From contig CM060842.1 in the NCBI GenBank assembly GCA_030762175.1, forward strand, positions 66,341,001 through 66,405,000: DNA of 64,000 bases, in the 5' to 3' direction. Of the stretch, positions 11,739-25,400 are shown one piece after another (position 1 is the stretch's first letter; the number at the start of each line of letters is the position of its first letter). The translations under genes were made by a program, and so were the position numbers. The notes under the pieces are model-generated. The model was given only the letters and a program-made list of their open reading frames with translations. It ran no database searches and had not been told where the DNA came from. This DNA is from Metallyticus violacea (taxonomy: Eukaryota > Arthropoda > Insecta > Mantodea > Metallyticidae).

Positions 11739-14700
11739 GTTTATTCATTTGGTAATCCCAATAATTACAATAGGCTTTGTCAAAAGAAAAAAGGAGAAAG
11801 AGGCTTAAAGTCTATGGATGAAGAGCAACAGCTTATTTACAGTATATACATTATAACTTTCTTTTGTTATTATTTCATATTATTCTTTATTTTCTACTTC
11901 AAATTCTTGTATGCTATAGAAAGAATTTTTAATTAACCATTTATATACTCTCTCTTTGAATAGCTGAATATTTATAGCACTTATTTCTAAAAGAAGTGAT
12001 TTGAAAAGTTTTATTCCTGTTCTTTTATAATATCCAGAGGTCTTCTGCAATCTATGATATGGTATATCTACTCTGTTCCTGTTACCTGTGTTATATGTGT
12101 ATATTTCACCAAAACTGTGTGTATAGACCAAAACTTCTACATTCAATAGAAAAAAGTTAACAACAAACTTTGGTTTGGCTATGGGTAATCCTCTCTCTTC
12201 ATTTTTTGCAATAGCATACAATAGAAACACACATTACCAAGGCATTTAAATTTATCTTTAAATTATGGTTTCGTCATGTGGATGACATATTTACAATAGT
12301 ACCAAAAACAAACAGAGGATGTACTAAAATTACTAAATCTGTAAGAACAAAGTATTAAGTTCATTATGAAAATGGAAGAGGTTTGCCCTTTTTGGACCTG
12401 AAAATCTACAGAAGAAGCAACATAATTTCTTTTGGTATATATAAGAAACCCAAACATACAGATAATCACATAATAGATTCAATCCTAAACCACACCAACA
12501 TGCCATTATAAACAGCCTTGCTCATAGATTGGTAAACATTCTACTCAATAAGGAAGAAACACAATGGAATACCAGTACATCATCAAGACTGCCCTTAAGA
12601 ATGGATTTGACAATTTATTACTAGATAAGAAGATCAGACATTTCAAAAGACTTAAGGACATTAAAAACACCACCACTCTCTCCACAATGAAGAAGGACTT
12701 AAGTTTTAAAAAATTTACATATCATCCATGGGTAAACTGGGCATTCATGAAATTTTTTAAAAGTTTTGGTATTTGGCAGCATAAAATAAATTTAACATCT
12801 GAAACCTTTTGATCAGTACCATAAAAGATGTTATTCTATCCAACAAAAAGGCAGGAGTGTATCAGGTAGATTGGATTGTAATCAGATATGTATAGGCAGA
12901 ACAATAAGAAATTTGGAGACAAGGACAAAAGAACACATTAGAAGTATAAGATAAAAACAAGTGGATAAATCGGTAGTTGCAGATCATTTCTGCATAAACA
13001 ATAATGACATCATAAGGGAAATCAAACTATTGAAAGCTACCAATAAATTCAGGGAATTAGCAATATGGGAAGAGCTTTCCATTTTAAAGAATAACCATCA
13101 TGTTATGAATTTTGACATCCCATCAATGAACTTCCTGTTTTGCTGTATATTGGAACCTCCAGAGGTCACATCATCACCTTCAGTTGGTCCCCAGCTGAAG
13201 ATGAGAGAAAATGCTCTTGAAACATGTACTGATATTAGTGAAGTATAGTGTGTCACCTAATGCTGACCACTTAATGGGTATAATTAAATCATTCATTGTT
13301 GACTGATAACCTAAACAGAAGAAAAGTGCTTCTACTTAAGTAATGGCAGCAGAAATATATGCTTGTTGCAAAATCTGTAACAAGCGTATATTTTAATTTC
13401 ATTTTATAGCCTTTAGAATAAAAATATTATTTTTAATCCCTACCTGAGGATGATCAAAGGCATTTTTCATTATTCTTCTCCAATTTCTTTCCATTGTACT
13501 ATATTTCTTACTTTCAACAGGAAGCTGTCGGTTAATATCCTCACTTGCAAAAATAGGTTCTAGATACATCCAAGTTCTGCAATTAAAAAAGTTTGTATTT
13601 CAAAACATTTTTTATTATTATGTTAATGACACTTGATACTTTTAGTTGATCACTATGTTTTTCTTTCCTTTTTTTCAGCAATTATTGTTACTACCTTTAA
13701 AATAATGAATTTAAAAAGTAAAATAAATATAATTTATTTATAATAGCATCTTTAACCTTCTACAAATGTGTATACAAACACCAAAATATCAAATGTGCAA
13801 TTATTTTATAATGCACTTCATTTGTCTTGAGCACGCTGACATTGAGTGACTACATTTTTGCATATTTTGAAAGTTAGTTTACTCTTGTCTAGAAGCTGGC
13901 TATGTAATCAGATATTGGTCAATACTCAATTCACACATTCTTACATGAATTGCTACTGCACTCGCAGAAGGTAGGGGTTTGGTATGTGATTTCTCAATGA
14001 ATATTGAACCCAAAATATATACATATATATATTTTTGCAAAACCTTGATGAATTGATGAATTCCAATTGCTGTGATGTCGTACAGAGGGTGTCAACAATA
14101 TAGTACAAAGAGTTTGGACCTGCCTTCAAGAAAATGATGAACATTTCAAACACTTGCTGTTAAACATTACCATTTGTGCATAATACATTTTGTGCATTAA
14201 ATCAATGTGAATATCTGTGTATTATTATCCATAGTTGAATTATAGTGTATAATGTCATGATTTGCATGATAAAAATGATGATAATGTATACAAAACAAAT
14301 TGGTGTACATATGTATGCAGATTTATGTCACCATGGACAAAATTACATTTAGAATCTGAGGCATTCAGCAGAAATACTTATGCAAATATGTATAAAAATA
14401 ATATTTCTAAAATTTTTATAGAAATAAAAAAAAACAGAATTTGTCAAATTTAAGCATTTAATAAATTTCTTTAACCATATATTAAAAAAATTTTGTTGGG
14501 TGGCTTCAATGCACTATTCAGTTTTTCAGTATAGGTCTGAACATAAGCACTGTTGCATTAAGATACAATGTTCCCTTTGCAGTAATAATGATGTCACTCT
14601 GTATCCTCTTTCAAAAAAGATCCACAGTCATCATCATAGCCAACTTTGCCTGCCTCACAGCGGCCAAAAAGGTAAGGATTTCTAAGTGTAGGCCTAATAC

Positions 14701-16461
14701 AGACTTCAACTTTAACGATCTCACAATTGTTGTAACAATCTTTAACCTAATTTGCCAATAATATACATAAGGAAAATCGACAAACAATGATAAACACTAC
14801 TTTTTTTTTATCATTCATTAATAAACTTGCATTCTGCAATATCTGTTTAACAGCTGAAACAAAATATTATATTTATTTGTATGTATAGCTTCTCAAATTT
14901 GTCACCATCTATGTTAACTTTCATTCAGCTTCTCAAGATGAGGAAAAATATGAAGAACTATTCACCAAAGCAAATTTCAATATGAATTTGAACAAAGGAT
15001 CATAATTTTGAAAATAAATGTTTTACCTTGAACTGAAACAGTGAAAAAAGGTTTAATTTTATAATAATAGTAATGTAGAATGTGCTCACTTCTGACATTC
15101 TGTCCATAAATCTATCACTTCTTGTGCCAAATGTAGTTTTTCTTCCCATTCTGTGATTTCTGTTTCTAATGCTGCCTTGAAAGGGCTAAAAGACAGTTGC
15201 TGTGTTAGTACAATGTGGTCATCCAATAGCAATGAATGTTCTTCAGAAATCTTCATAATGTATGTTCCTAGAATATAAATTTTAATACTTATAACACATT
15301 TTCATCCTTAAAGAAACTACTGGCCAAAAAGAGACTTTGTTGTAAAAATTACTTGACAGGAAAGAAATATTTTATAAACTTTGCACAGATCACCCCTTAG
15401 TAATGAAACAATATTATTTATTATATTTATAATCAGCTAAGCAGTATTAATATGCTAATAAATGCCACTGCATACATAGCCTAGCATGTGTTCATATATA
15501 ACATAACAGATGCTCAAATAGTGCATAATAAACCAATTCTCAGATTTCTCAAACACTTAGTATCAAAGAAATGTTTGAGTCTTAAAAAATTTGATAAGTA
15601 AAGTTCATGCTAAAGAAATGTATGCATTAAAAATGTTTAATACAATAAAATATATATTTTACTAAAGAATATTTTTTTATGTAAAGGTCCCATGCTTTCT
15701 GAGCAATTTATAATTATTCATCTATGACATAAATTGATGCTTATGAAAAATAATTTAACTCTGTTATAATAACTGAATTGAAAAAATTAATATGGTAAAG
15801 AATCTGAGTGATGAACACATTATGATGGAAATATTTTGTCCCATATAATTAAATATCCCAATTTTTATAGATGCAGCTTTCTTATTAGTATCTAATAAAT
15901 TTTAATATCTTGATCTAATGGTACTGCAAGAATATCTTAACTTTATTTGCATCTTAAGGCACCATGTACATCTAAATTTAAAAACAATCTTGCAATGTAA
16001 TCTCGCCCATTCTATGATCCACAGGAGTCACAAGAACCTGTTTTCATTTCCCACAAAGTAAAGCCATAACTGCACTCATCATCCAAATTACTGTCTCTTA
16101 TCAACAATGCTATAACCATAGTGAGGTTAATTGAGTTGATATAGCAGAGCACAGCTGCTTATTGCAAGGAGCCAGTAATCAAGGCCATATTATGCATGTG
16201 CATGTAGTAAATTGTAATTAGTTTGAGGGAGACTTTGTCAATGACTGATTATGCATCATGTTAATCTGTGCTTTCATTTTGTGTAAATTGTGTGCTAATT
16301 GTTTCCCATTAGTTATGCCACTACATAAATGCATTCTTGAAGAATAGGTTTTATGTATGATGCATATATGAAAATAGATTCTTGCAGAGAAATGATAAGG
16401 CAATTCACAAGAAATAGCTTGACAATTATATTCCAGGTGGTGGTGGTGGTGGTGGTGGTGG

Positions 16462-16492
<31 letters not shown>

Positions 16493-19400
16493 ATATTTAT
16501 TGCTGTCAATAGACTCATTTAAATAAGTTTCAAACATTGTCAAAATACTAGAGTTAACAAAGTATAACCTTTGATTTAATTTTATGTCATCTAAACACTC
16601 TTAATGCTTCACTTACTTACAATCATTTGATTTTAAAAAATATAACCTCTTCCTAGGGCAAGGTTTTAGTGCATGTTTGGGAGAGTTAAAAGACTATAAA
16701 TAATCCTATAAATACTGTTAAGATTATAACCAATTACAGTTCATCCAATGAATATAAACTTCTATTTATAAAGTATTTTTTCAACTGATACTTAATTTTT
16801 TTATTTTTCTACAGATTTAATCTCTGGTGGCAAACTATTCACCAACTTGTTAAAAAGTATGAGATATAGGATTCCTGAATTATAAGCACTGCGTTCCGAA
16901 CTGCCAAATTCTTATGTAAGAAAGTTATATGAAATACCAAAATTTCTCACAAAGATTTGCGCAATGCATTGTGGACATAATTTTAAAAATCTTTATAATA
17001 CAGTTAGTGCTCATTTCATTTTATGTGGTGTGTCTGAAAAGTTTGGTGAATGGTGCCATATCTAAATGGCAACATGTTGTATGTGCACAAGCATGCTATG
17101 GTTCTTCAGAGACGTGGAGAAAAATGACACCTAGCATGGACAACATATGACTGGCAGCGTAAATTCACTACAGCAAGTAGAAAGTAGTATGAGAGGTAGT
17201 GTCACAGAGCAATGGAGTAGGGTGATGTGTGCTGTGTCCAATTCTTTCCCTATCAATCATAGTGTCAGTTGCCAATGTTGAGTCAGCATTTGTCGCACTT
17301 TCTCGATCATATCTGAGGTTCTGCTTGTCAATGACCGACCAAACATGGTTCAACCTCAGTTGTTTCCTTCCCTCTGTAAAAGCATTTGAATCACTGATAA
17401 ACACATTTTCTGCTTATAGCTTCCCTCCCTTAAACTTGTATCATCATTTCATATATCTCCATAACCTTTTTTTCCAATTTGTAGTAGAATTTGATGTTTG
17501 CGCATTTCTCCATTGCACTGACACTACATCTCACATTAACTAGTTCTATGGACTACAGCAAGTTTACACTGCTGGTCACATGTAGTCCATGCTAGCTGTC
17601 ACTTCTCCCCATTTCTCTGAAGAGCCATGTGCTTGAACTTCTGATATGGCACCATTCACAGAACTTTCACACACCATGTATGTTGTCAGTAAAAATATAA
17701 ATACTAAAATAAAAATACTAACATTATGCATGGAGACTCTATCTCCCTTTTTCTTGTTGTGGCAGCTGTGCTCAGATGCCCCATAACTCAAATAATCTAA
17801 CTGTATATAAATGAATAGGAAGGATGAAGCCACTAATGGCAAAGACAAGTATTACATTAAAAAATTTATGCACAAAATAAGTATTAAAATAATTACCAGT
17901 ATTCTTATAGGGAGTAATTTCCAGGTTTATATTAGACCATTCTTCTTCCATTTTCTTCAAAGTCTGTTCTATTGTAAACTCTTTTGCAGCTGCCTCTGAT
18001 ACTTTTAAAACAGTTTCTTTGTGCTCCTCCAGACCAAGTTCCAAACAATTTTTAAAGGTCAGAGTTGGAGTCATCTCTATTTCAATTCCTGTTTTTAAAC
18101 AAGATATAATCTTAATTCATTATTTAAAATAATAGTTAAAATATTTCAGTTTTCAATCTTATCAATTATATTATTTACTACTATATTGCATAATATAATT
18201 ATTATTAATTATGTAATAGAAATGTGACTATAGTCAATGAACTAATGATTTTAAACAAAAAGTACTGCTATTGTATTTCACAACCTGTAACAGTTCTAGT
18301 ATGCATCAGCAACTCAAGACTCCATAAAAGAATAACAAAAAAACACTACATTTAAGTAAAAATTACAAACAATAACATTCAATAACACAAATGTAATGTT
18401 ACAAAACATAACAAATGCATCTTAAAGAAGTTTTATTAATGCAAAAGTTCATGACTATGTATATATGAAAAAACCAAAATAGAACATGTTTTCAGCTGTC
18501 TTAATTTATTGAGACGTTTCACAAAACTACAGTTATATATTCTGTTTGTTAGCCTTACAACCTGCATCTATTTTTTACATGGAGACATATTCAATTTATA
18601 TTTTTTTCTCTCTCTCTTTGCCTTTACCTATCTTCTGTATGGCTATTGGAGTTTTTCTCTATAACCAATAATAATTTAGTTCATATCCTTACATTTCATT
18701 TGTAGTTGTTCTATATAAATCATATCTCACATAAAATACTTATGACTATGAAAAAAAGTCAGTGGAATTTTACACATTCTGCATTTTATTTGTTTGAATA
18801 GTGTTTAACACCAGTTTTAACTACTGAGGCATTACGGGCAGTGGACACTGATAATACACAAGATAAATCCATTTATGAGTACTGAGGTAAACCTGGAAAC
18901 TTCAATCAGAGAGAATGGTCCTGGTGGGAATCGAACCCCAGACCTCCCGGTCACGATTCTGTACCTTAATGACCTCAGCCACCCATGGCAGTATTCTACA
19001 TTATTGCAATGACCAAGAGTTAGTATGGGGAGAAAGAAAATGAAATTTTACTATTAAGCTCTTAGATTTTAGAATACCTGAGATTCGTGATATATCTTGC
19101 CAGTGACGTTCTTTCAATCCTGGGTTCTTCAAAGCCAAGAGTAAGCTAATGTATGGACGGAAGGCCTCTATCTGGGATTTTATTTCTGTTGCTACATTTT
19201 GGCAAGCTGCATATTTAAAAAGTATAATTTAATTATTAATTCAAATTAGAGAATTAATAAAGAAGTAAAGAAAGATTTACTTTAAACTCACCAGGTATAT
19301 CAGCAAATACTCGTGTGAGTTTCTGCATTGTTTTATAACAATCTGTTACAACTGTGTCAATGGATTCAGCATCTATATTAATCATTGGATTGTCTAACCA

Positions 19401-22400
19401 TATTTCATGAGATTTCAACCAATCTAAACAAAGAAAATGTTGTGTATTTAACAAAGTTTCCAAAGTTTCTGCAGCACTCTACTCTGCATGAAAATATAAC
19501 TGTTCTCTCTTGAACATTGTAAACTAGCAAATGCATACATTTGAAAAATAAATGTGAATAAAGGGGCAGATGAACACATTTAAATATGCACATGTGCATG
19601 CACATGAGCAGACAAGAATAATTTACAGAAAATAATAAAATATGAGTAGCTCTCAGAAATGTTCTGAGTAGTAGAGCAGTGTTTAATTCCCGTTTTTACT
19701 ACTGAGGCACCACAGGTAGTGGACACTGATGATACATGAGATGAAATGATAAATTGGGAAGCGGTTATTTTTTTTAAAGGAAGGAAACTTCCAGTATTTA
19801 GGGTACCTCCCTGGCATTTGCCATTTGTGAGGACTGAAGAAAACCTGGAAAAAACCTCAATCAGGAAGGACAGTCCTGGCAGGAATCGAACCCCAGACCA
19901 TCTGCTCACAAGTCCGCGCCCTAACGATCTCAGCCACCCATGGTGGCGAAATCTTCTGAGAAAATATTTTAATTATAGGTAGTGATTTTTAGTACATTAT
20001 CCTTGTAAAAGTCAAACAAAAGTGTGATTGTTAATGAAATCTGCATATTATGACAATATTTTATCAAATCCCTAATTAAAAATTTTGACATGAAACCTAA
20101 TCATAAACATTTTCTGATTAATAAAGTAGTATTATGGATTGATGATTGTAACACTAGTTTTATTTAAAAGAAAAACATGTTTTGAGAACCATTGTTCCAC
20201 CATCAGCTTGAGATCAAAATGAAGGGAGCTGGAGCTATCCAGTGGTTGATGATAAAGGTCTTTCCCAGCAATTAATTCTATCATATTTTGATAATTTCAT
20301 TACATTCTGAAATTGTGGATTTCCAACTAAATGCAACTTTATAATGGAAATGGAATAAATGAAATATGGCAAAAATCTGATAGAATGAACAGCATAGGAA
20401 AGAATTTTCACCATCAAAAACAAGAATTAAGGAATGAATTTCAAAATTCTTCTATTGGATAGCTTGAATAAATTCTTATTGCAACCACTAGTTAGTCCCA
20501 GCTCTCCTACAATCTCCTGCAGTTGATCACTATTGGAAACATCAATTCTCAAAATATACCCTGTTTTTAGATGAGATCAGTGAAGTACAGTATTATGACT
20601 GCCAGCCATATAATACTTCACTATTATCAACTTCTATTGATAATAAATACATTATCTGATTAGTTAGGTTTTTCATTAAAAAGCAATATTTAATATCAGT
20701 AGTGCAGCATCAATCTTCTAGTTTTTAAATATTTTTAAAATTTGATTATCATAAGACCTGCAGCACAAAAAACTGACAAAGATTATTATAATGATATAAT
20801 TAATATGTTTAGAGTAGTCCAGTGGTACCTAAAAGTCATCTGGGAGTTTATTATGAATGAGGAAATCTTTTGCTATATTAAACAAAATTTTTTCAAGAAG
20901 GAAAAATACTTCATTATTCACTACAACACTAGATTTTCTTACAAATGTATGACAAAATAAACCAATAAGATTGAAACAACCTTTAGACACCGTGTAACAT
21001 ACCAGATGCTGTGATCCATAGGTTCTTATATGGCTCAAATTCTGCAAGAAGCTTATTTAAAGACTGAAAGGGTACCACATTCAATCCAAATAATCTTTGT
21101 CTTTGATTTAGAAGCTGTCCTTTTTCTTGGCATTCTTTCATTGTCTTCCACATCCTTCGACATTCCACTGCAACTTCATGTACCTAAAGTTTTGAATATT
21201 TTTATGTTGATAACTAATTAGCAATATATGGCATTCTTTGTGTTATAAAAAAAAGGGAAAAAGGATTATTATTAATTCATCAAAATTACAATATAATTTT
21301 AACTATTGATCAGAAAGTTGTCATATTCAAAGATCATGATGGAATTTTATAAATAAGAAATATTTCTAGATACTAGTTTTGTTCAAGCATTAAAACAGTT
21401 GGTGTTACTCAATCTGTAATTTTTTGCAAAGATTGGCACATAAACCCTCATTCTTCCTATTAAGCAAGATAAATTGTCAGTTTTCCCTTTACTTATAACT
21501 AGAATGTTATTAGTAAAGATAATGTTAGAATAGCTACTTTTCAATATATTAATACTTACTTTCTCAATATCTTGCATTCCTGATAGTTGCATAACTTGTG
21601 TTGTTAATTTATCTGTTTTTTCAATCAAATCATACTCATCCTGGTAATGTAGTTTCAAAAATCTTTCTGTTTCTGCCTCCAAGAACAGTTCTGTTTCCTC
21701 AATTTGATTCTTAATTTTCAAAGGCCAACCTATAGTATCCCATTTCATGTAAAAATCTTCTTGAGACAATGGATACCAGAAGTAATCCAAAACCTCATAC
21801 TCCTAAAATAAATAAATAATTAAGAACTTATTTAGTGCAAGGTATTTAATCTCTATGTGTGAAAATATGTAAGAAACTATGGAATTTGATGGCATTAGAC
21901 TAATCTGTTTACATATGTTCACATTTTAGATTATTTGTTTTTTTAGCTTTGCACTTTCTATGGTACTGATATTTGCATTTTGGCTAGCCTTATGAACAAT
22001 GAGATGACCTTAGGGGCTAGTAAATCAAGTATTCCCACCAACCATCTTAAATATTTAATTATGAGGAAATTTCTTCCACACAATATCCCAAAGAACAAAA
22101 GCACATCAGAGTGAAATGGTACTGGGAAATATTGCAGATTTACAAATGAAAACTCTCAGCAGACTTCAGTTATTGCAAAAGATGATTATACCTGGATTTA
22201 CCAATTGGACCCTGAAACCAAACACAGGTCATTAGTCTGGATCATAAATGAGCAGCCTCTGAAAAAGATGAAAAGATCTGATTTCTGTCATGCTTGAAAC
22301 TAGATGATAGCTATCACAAGTATAAAGAGATCTATCTACCTAAGATGTTCTATAACGTTTAGGAGCTTTGGGACTTTAGTGCATCATGACAATGCCTTTG

Positions 22401-25400
22401 CCCCAACAGAGAACACCTGTAAAATCATATTTGAGATTTGGTATAATCTTCTAGGGTAGTGACCTAATAAGTGAACATGTAAGTTGTGCTCATTTTAACA
22501 TGTTATTAGAATTTAATTAAATTTAAATAAAACACAAATAGATTTCATGGAAATCATGAAGTTATTGATGATTTAGAAAGAGAGATTACAGAGGAAGAAT
22601 TTTATGATTAAATTAAGAGGTTAAAGTTGAAGAAAGCAAGTAGTATTGATGATATTTCAGGGGAATTTGAGTGAATTTGGTTTAAGGAAGATAATAGGAG
22701 AAAAATAGTGGTTAAATTGTTTAATAAAATAAAGGGAACAAGATGTGGAGAAGGAATGTGAAAGTACTCATGTATAAAGGGAAGGGGTAATGTAAATAAT
22801 CCAGCTAATTGTAGGGGTATAAGTCTTCTTTCCATTTTTAACTGCCACGAGTGGCCGAGGTCATTAAGGCACAGACTCATGAGCGGGAGGTATGGGTTCG
22901 AATACCGCCAGGACCATCCTCCCTGACTGAGTTTTTTTCCAAGTTTTCCTCAGTACTCATAAATGGCAAATGCCAGGGAGATACCCTAGACTTAGGCCTG
23001 GAACGATTCCTTCCTTAAAAAATAAATCCTTTTCCAATGTATCATTTCATCTCATGTAATCAGTGTCCATCACCTGTGGTGCCTCTGTAGCAAAAACAGG
23101 TGTTAAACACCATTCATTCATTCTTTCCATTTTAGGTAAGGTTTTTACAGAAATTGTAATCACTAGATTATGGAAATGGATAGAGAAAGAGAATAAATTA
23201 TCAGAGTTTGAAACAGGTTTCAGAGCAGGGAGAAGAACAGCAGCTAATGTTTTTGTAGTAAAGACAATTGAAGATAAATATTTAAGCAAAAAAAGGGGAA
23301 GGTTTTATATGGTATTTATAGACTTTGAGAAGGCATTTGAAACCATAAATAGAAAAGCAATGTGGAATAAGGAAAAGGAAAGGAGTAAATAAAATGTTTA
23401 TAAACTATTACAATTTTAGTGAGAACCTGTTTTGTGTCAAATTTTCGGGTTATAAGGTAACATAATATATGCAGAGAAAAACAGGAGTAAGAAAAGGTTG
23501 TAAATTAAGTCCAATATTGTTTAATCTCTATATTGATGACATTTTGGAAGAAAATAAATAAGATAAGTTACATCTATAATAATGAATAATAAGGAAATAC
23601 CGGGGTTACTTTTAGCAGATGACTTAGTAATCACATCTATATCTAGTGGAGGATTCAGAAGAGCAATTAAAGTAATGAATATTTTTTGTAAACAATGGGG
23701 ATTGAAAATCAATGAAAAGAAAAATTTTAAAAGTTTTAAAAGTTGAAAATTGATGAAAAATGGCAGTGAAATGGGACAGAAATACAGGTGGTAAGGAAAA
23801 TTAATTATCTATGGGCAAGATTAAGATCTAATGCAAGTTGGAATGAGCAGAAAAAAAAAATATCAATAGCAAAAGGAAGGCTGTATAGAATATACATATA
23901 ACCACAGTAGAAGCTAAAATGTTGCATGGGTCAGAAATTTTGGGTGTAGAGGATGCATAGAAAGATGTTGATAAAATAAATAGCAGTTTTTGTAAATTGA
24001 TTTTAGGCTTACCAACAGCATTCCCAATGGTATAGCATAGCTAGACTTAGGAATATTTCACTTAGAAAAAAAATAATTACAAGAATTATGAAATATTTAT
24101 TCAGAATTACTGCATTAGAAGAGTGTGATGTTATTAAATAATGTTTTAGCATACAAGAGAAATGTAAGTGAAAAGAATCATGGTATTTCAAAGTGCAGGA
24201 AATTTTATAACAGATAGGTTTGGAAATTATGGATAAATAGGGAATACCAAAACAGAGGATTTTGGAAAGAAATAAATCTAAGATGGAAGATATTGAATGA
24301 CAAGAAATATTTACTAGTTTGGGTGAAAAGAGTTCATTGAGACTTTATAGGGGAATGAAAATACTATGGAGTAGGGAAAATTATGCAGAACAATGTGATA
24401 AGGCAGGTAGAGAAGGGTTTGCTTGGGCCAGAACTGGAGTTATGAATATAAAAAGATTAGGATATGAAAAGGAATAAGACATTTTTAATGAGTGGAGAAA
24501 CCAATAGTGATTTTCATTGTTTGTTATATTGTAATCAAACAAAGTTATGGAAAGAAAATGTTTGGAATAAAAAAATCAGAAAATTTAGAATGGACAAATT
24601 TTAATTAGGAAGAGTTTAACTGTAAAAGGAGAGAAGGACATAAAATGAATAGAGAACTATTTAGGTAAAGTTAGAGAGAAATGGATAAGAATGATGAAGA
24701 TGAAGGCGGAAGAAAATGCAGAAGGAAAGGTAACCTTAAAAGAACAATAATTGAAGAATATTACAGAGTATGATGGTTATCTATGCACTAATAACCTGAA
24801 GTTGTATGCAGGGGACCAGAATGTTAACAAGCAACTTAGCAAGAAAGCACTTTGAATATAAGTTATTCAAAATGCTGGTTGTTTCAGTTGTTATTTATTA
24901 AGAATATGTATAAAGTTGGTTAGCATGGTAGCCCTATTTTAAGGAGAATTTAGTAATTAGTTGTTATATATTAGGAATATACATAATGTGGTTAGCATTG
25001 TAGCAAATTAACTGATCGTATTTAGTTGTTATTTATTAGTATACATAATGTGGTGAGTGGTTAATGGATATTACAGAAAGATTGATAACAAAGTAATGGG
25101 GACAAGGGTTCAAAATTAATAAATTAATGACTGTATTAGATTATTGCAAAAAATGGAAATATTAATTTTATTGTAATGTTATTGCGTCTGTTGGAAATAA
25201 ATTCAAATTCAAAGTGAACATGTTTTCAAACAAAGAGAACCATAACAATAACACATGGGTTAGAGAAGAGCTATTCATGCCACATTTCTTTTAAATACTA
25301 CAGAGCTCTCTGGTTTGAATGCATTCTATATCCTAGAGACTATTTACTATATAAAAAGCCATAAGGAAGTTTAAATCAGAGCACAGAAATTTATGATCAT

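Larger units (their letters stand above)
11150..13260 (+). mobile_element. Degenerate Penelope-like element (RT plus GIY-YIG)
   Basis: In order on plus: VVYIKTDKGNKLVTLDQDDN (RT N-terminus), LFTSIPK (RT), FGLAMGNPLSS (RT active-site region, from 12169), then IGRTIRNLETRTKEHIRSI and SVVADHF...EIKLL...MNFDIP, the GIY-YIG endonuclease C-terminus. Many stops and frameshifts. A LINE fragment interrupts the RT at 11708-12160. The coding end overlaps a well-formed hammerhead at 13178-13243. Confidence 0.8.

Noticed and set aside
17229..17543. 104-codon plus frame
   Set aside because: Lies in the centre of a non-autonomous DNA element and has no transposase motifs.
19715..19750. CTGATGA...GAAA in SINE family 1 as a hammerhead
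   Set aside because: No complementary stem II or stem III and no cleavage triplet in place; chance match repeated because the SINE is repeated.
19580..19909. 109-codon minus frame
   Set aside because: Translation of a SINE family 1 copy.
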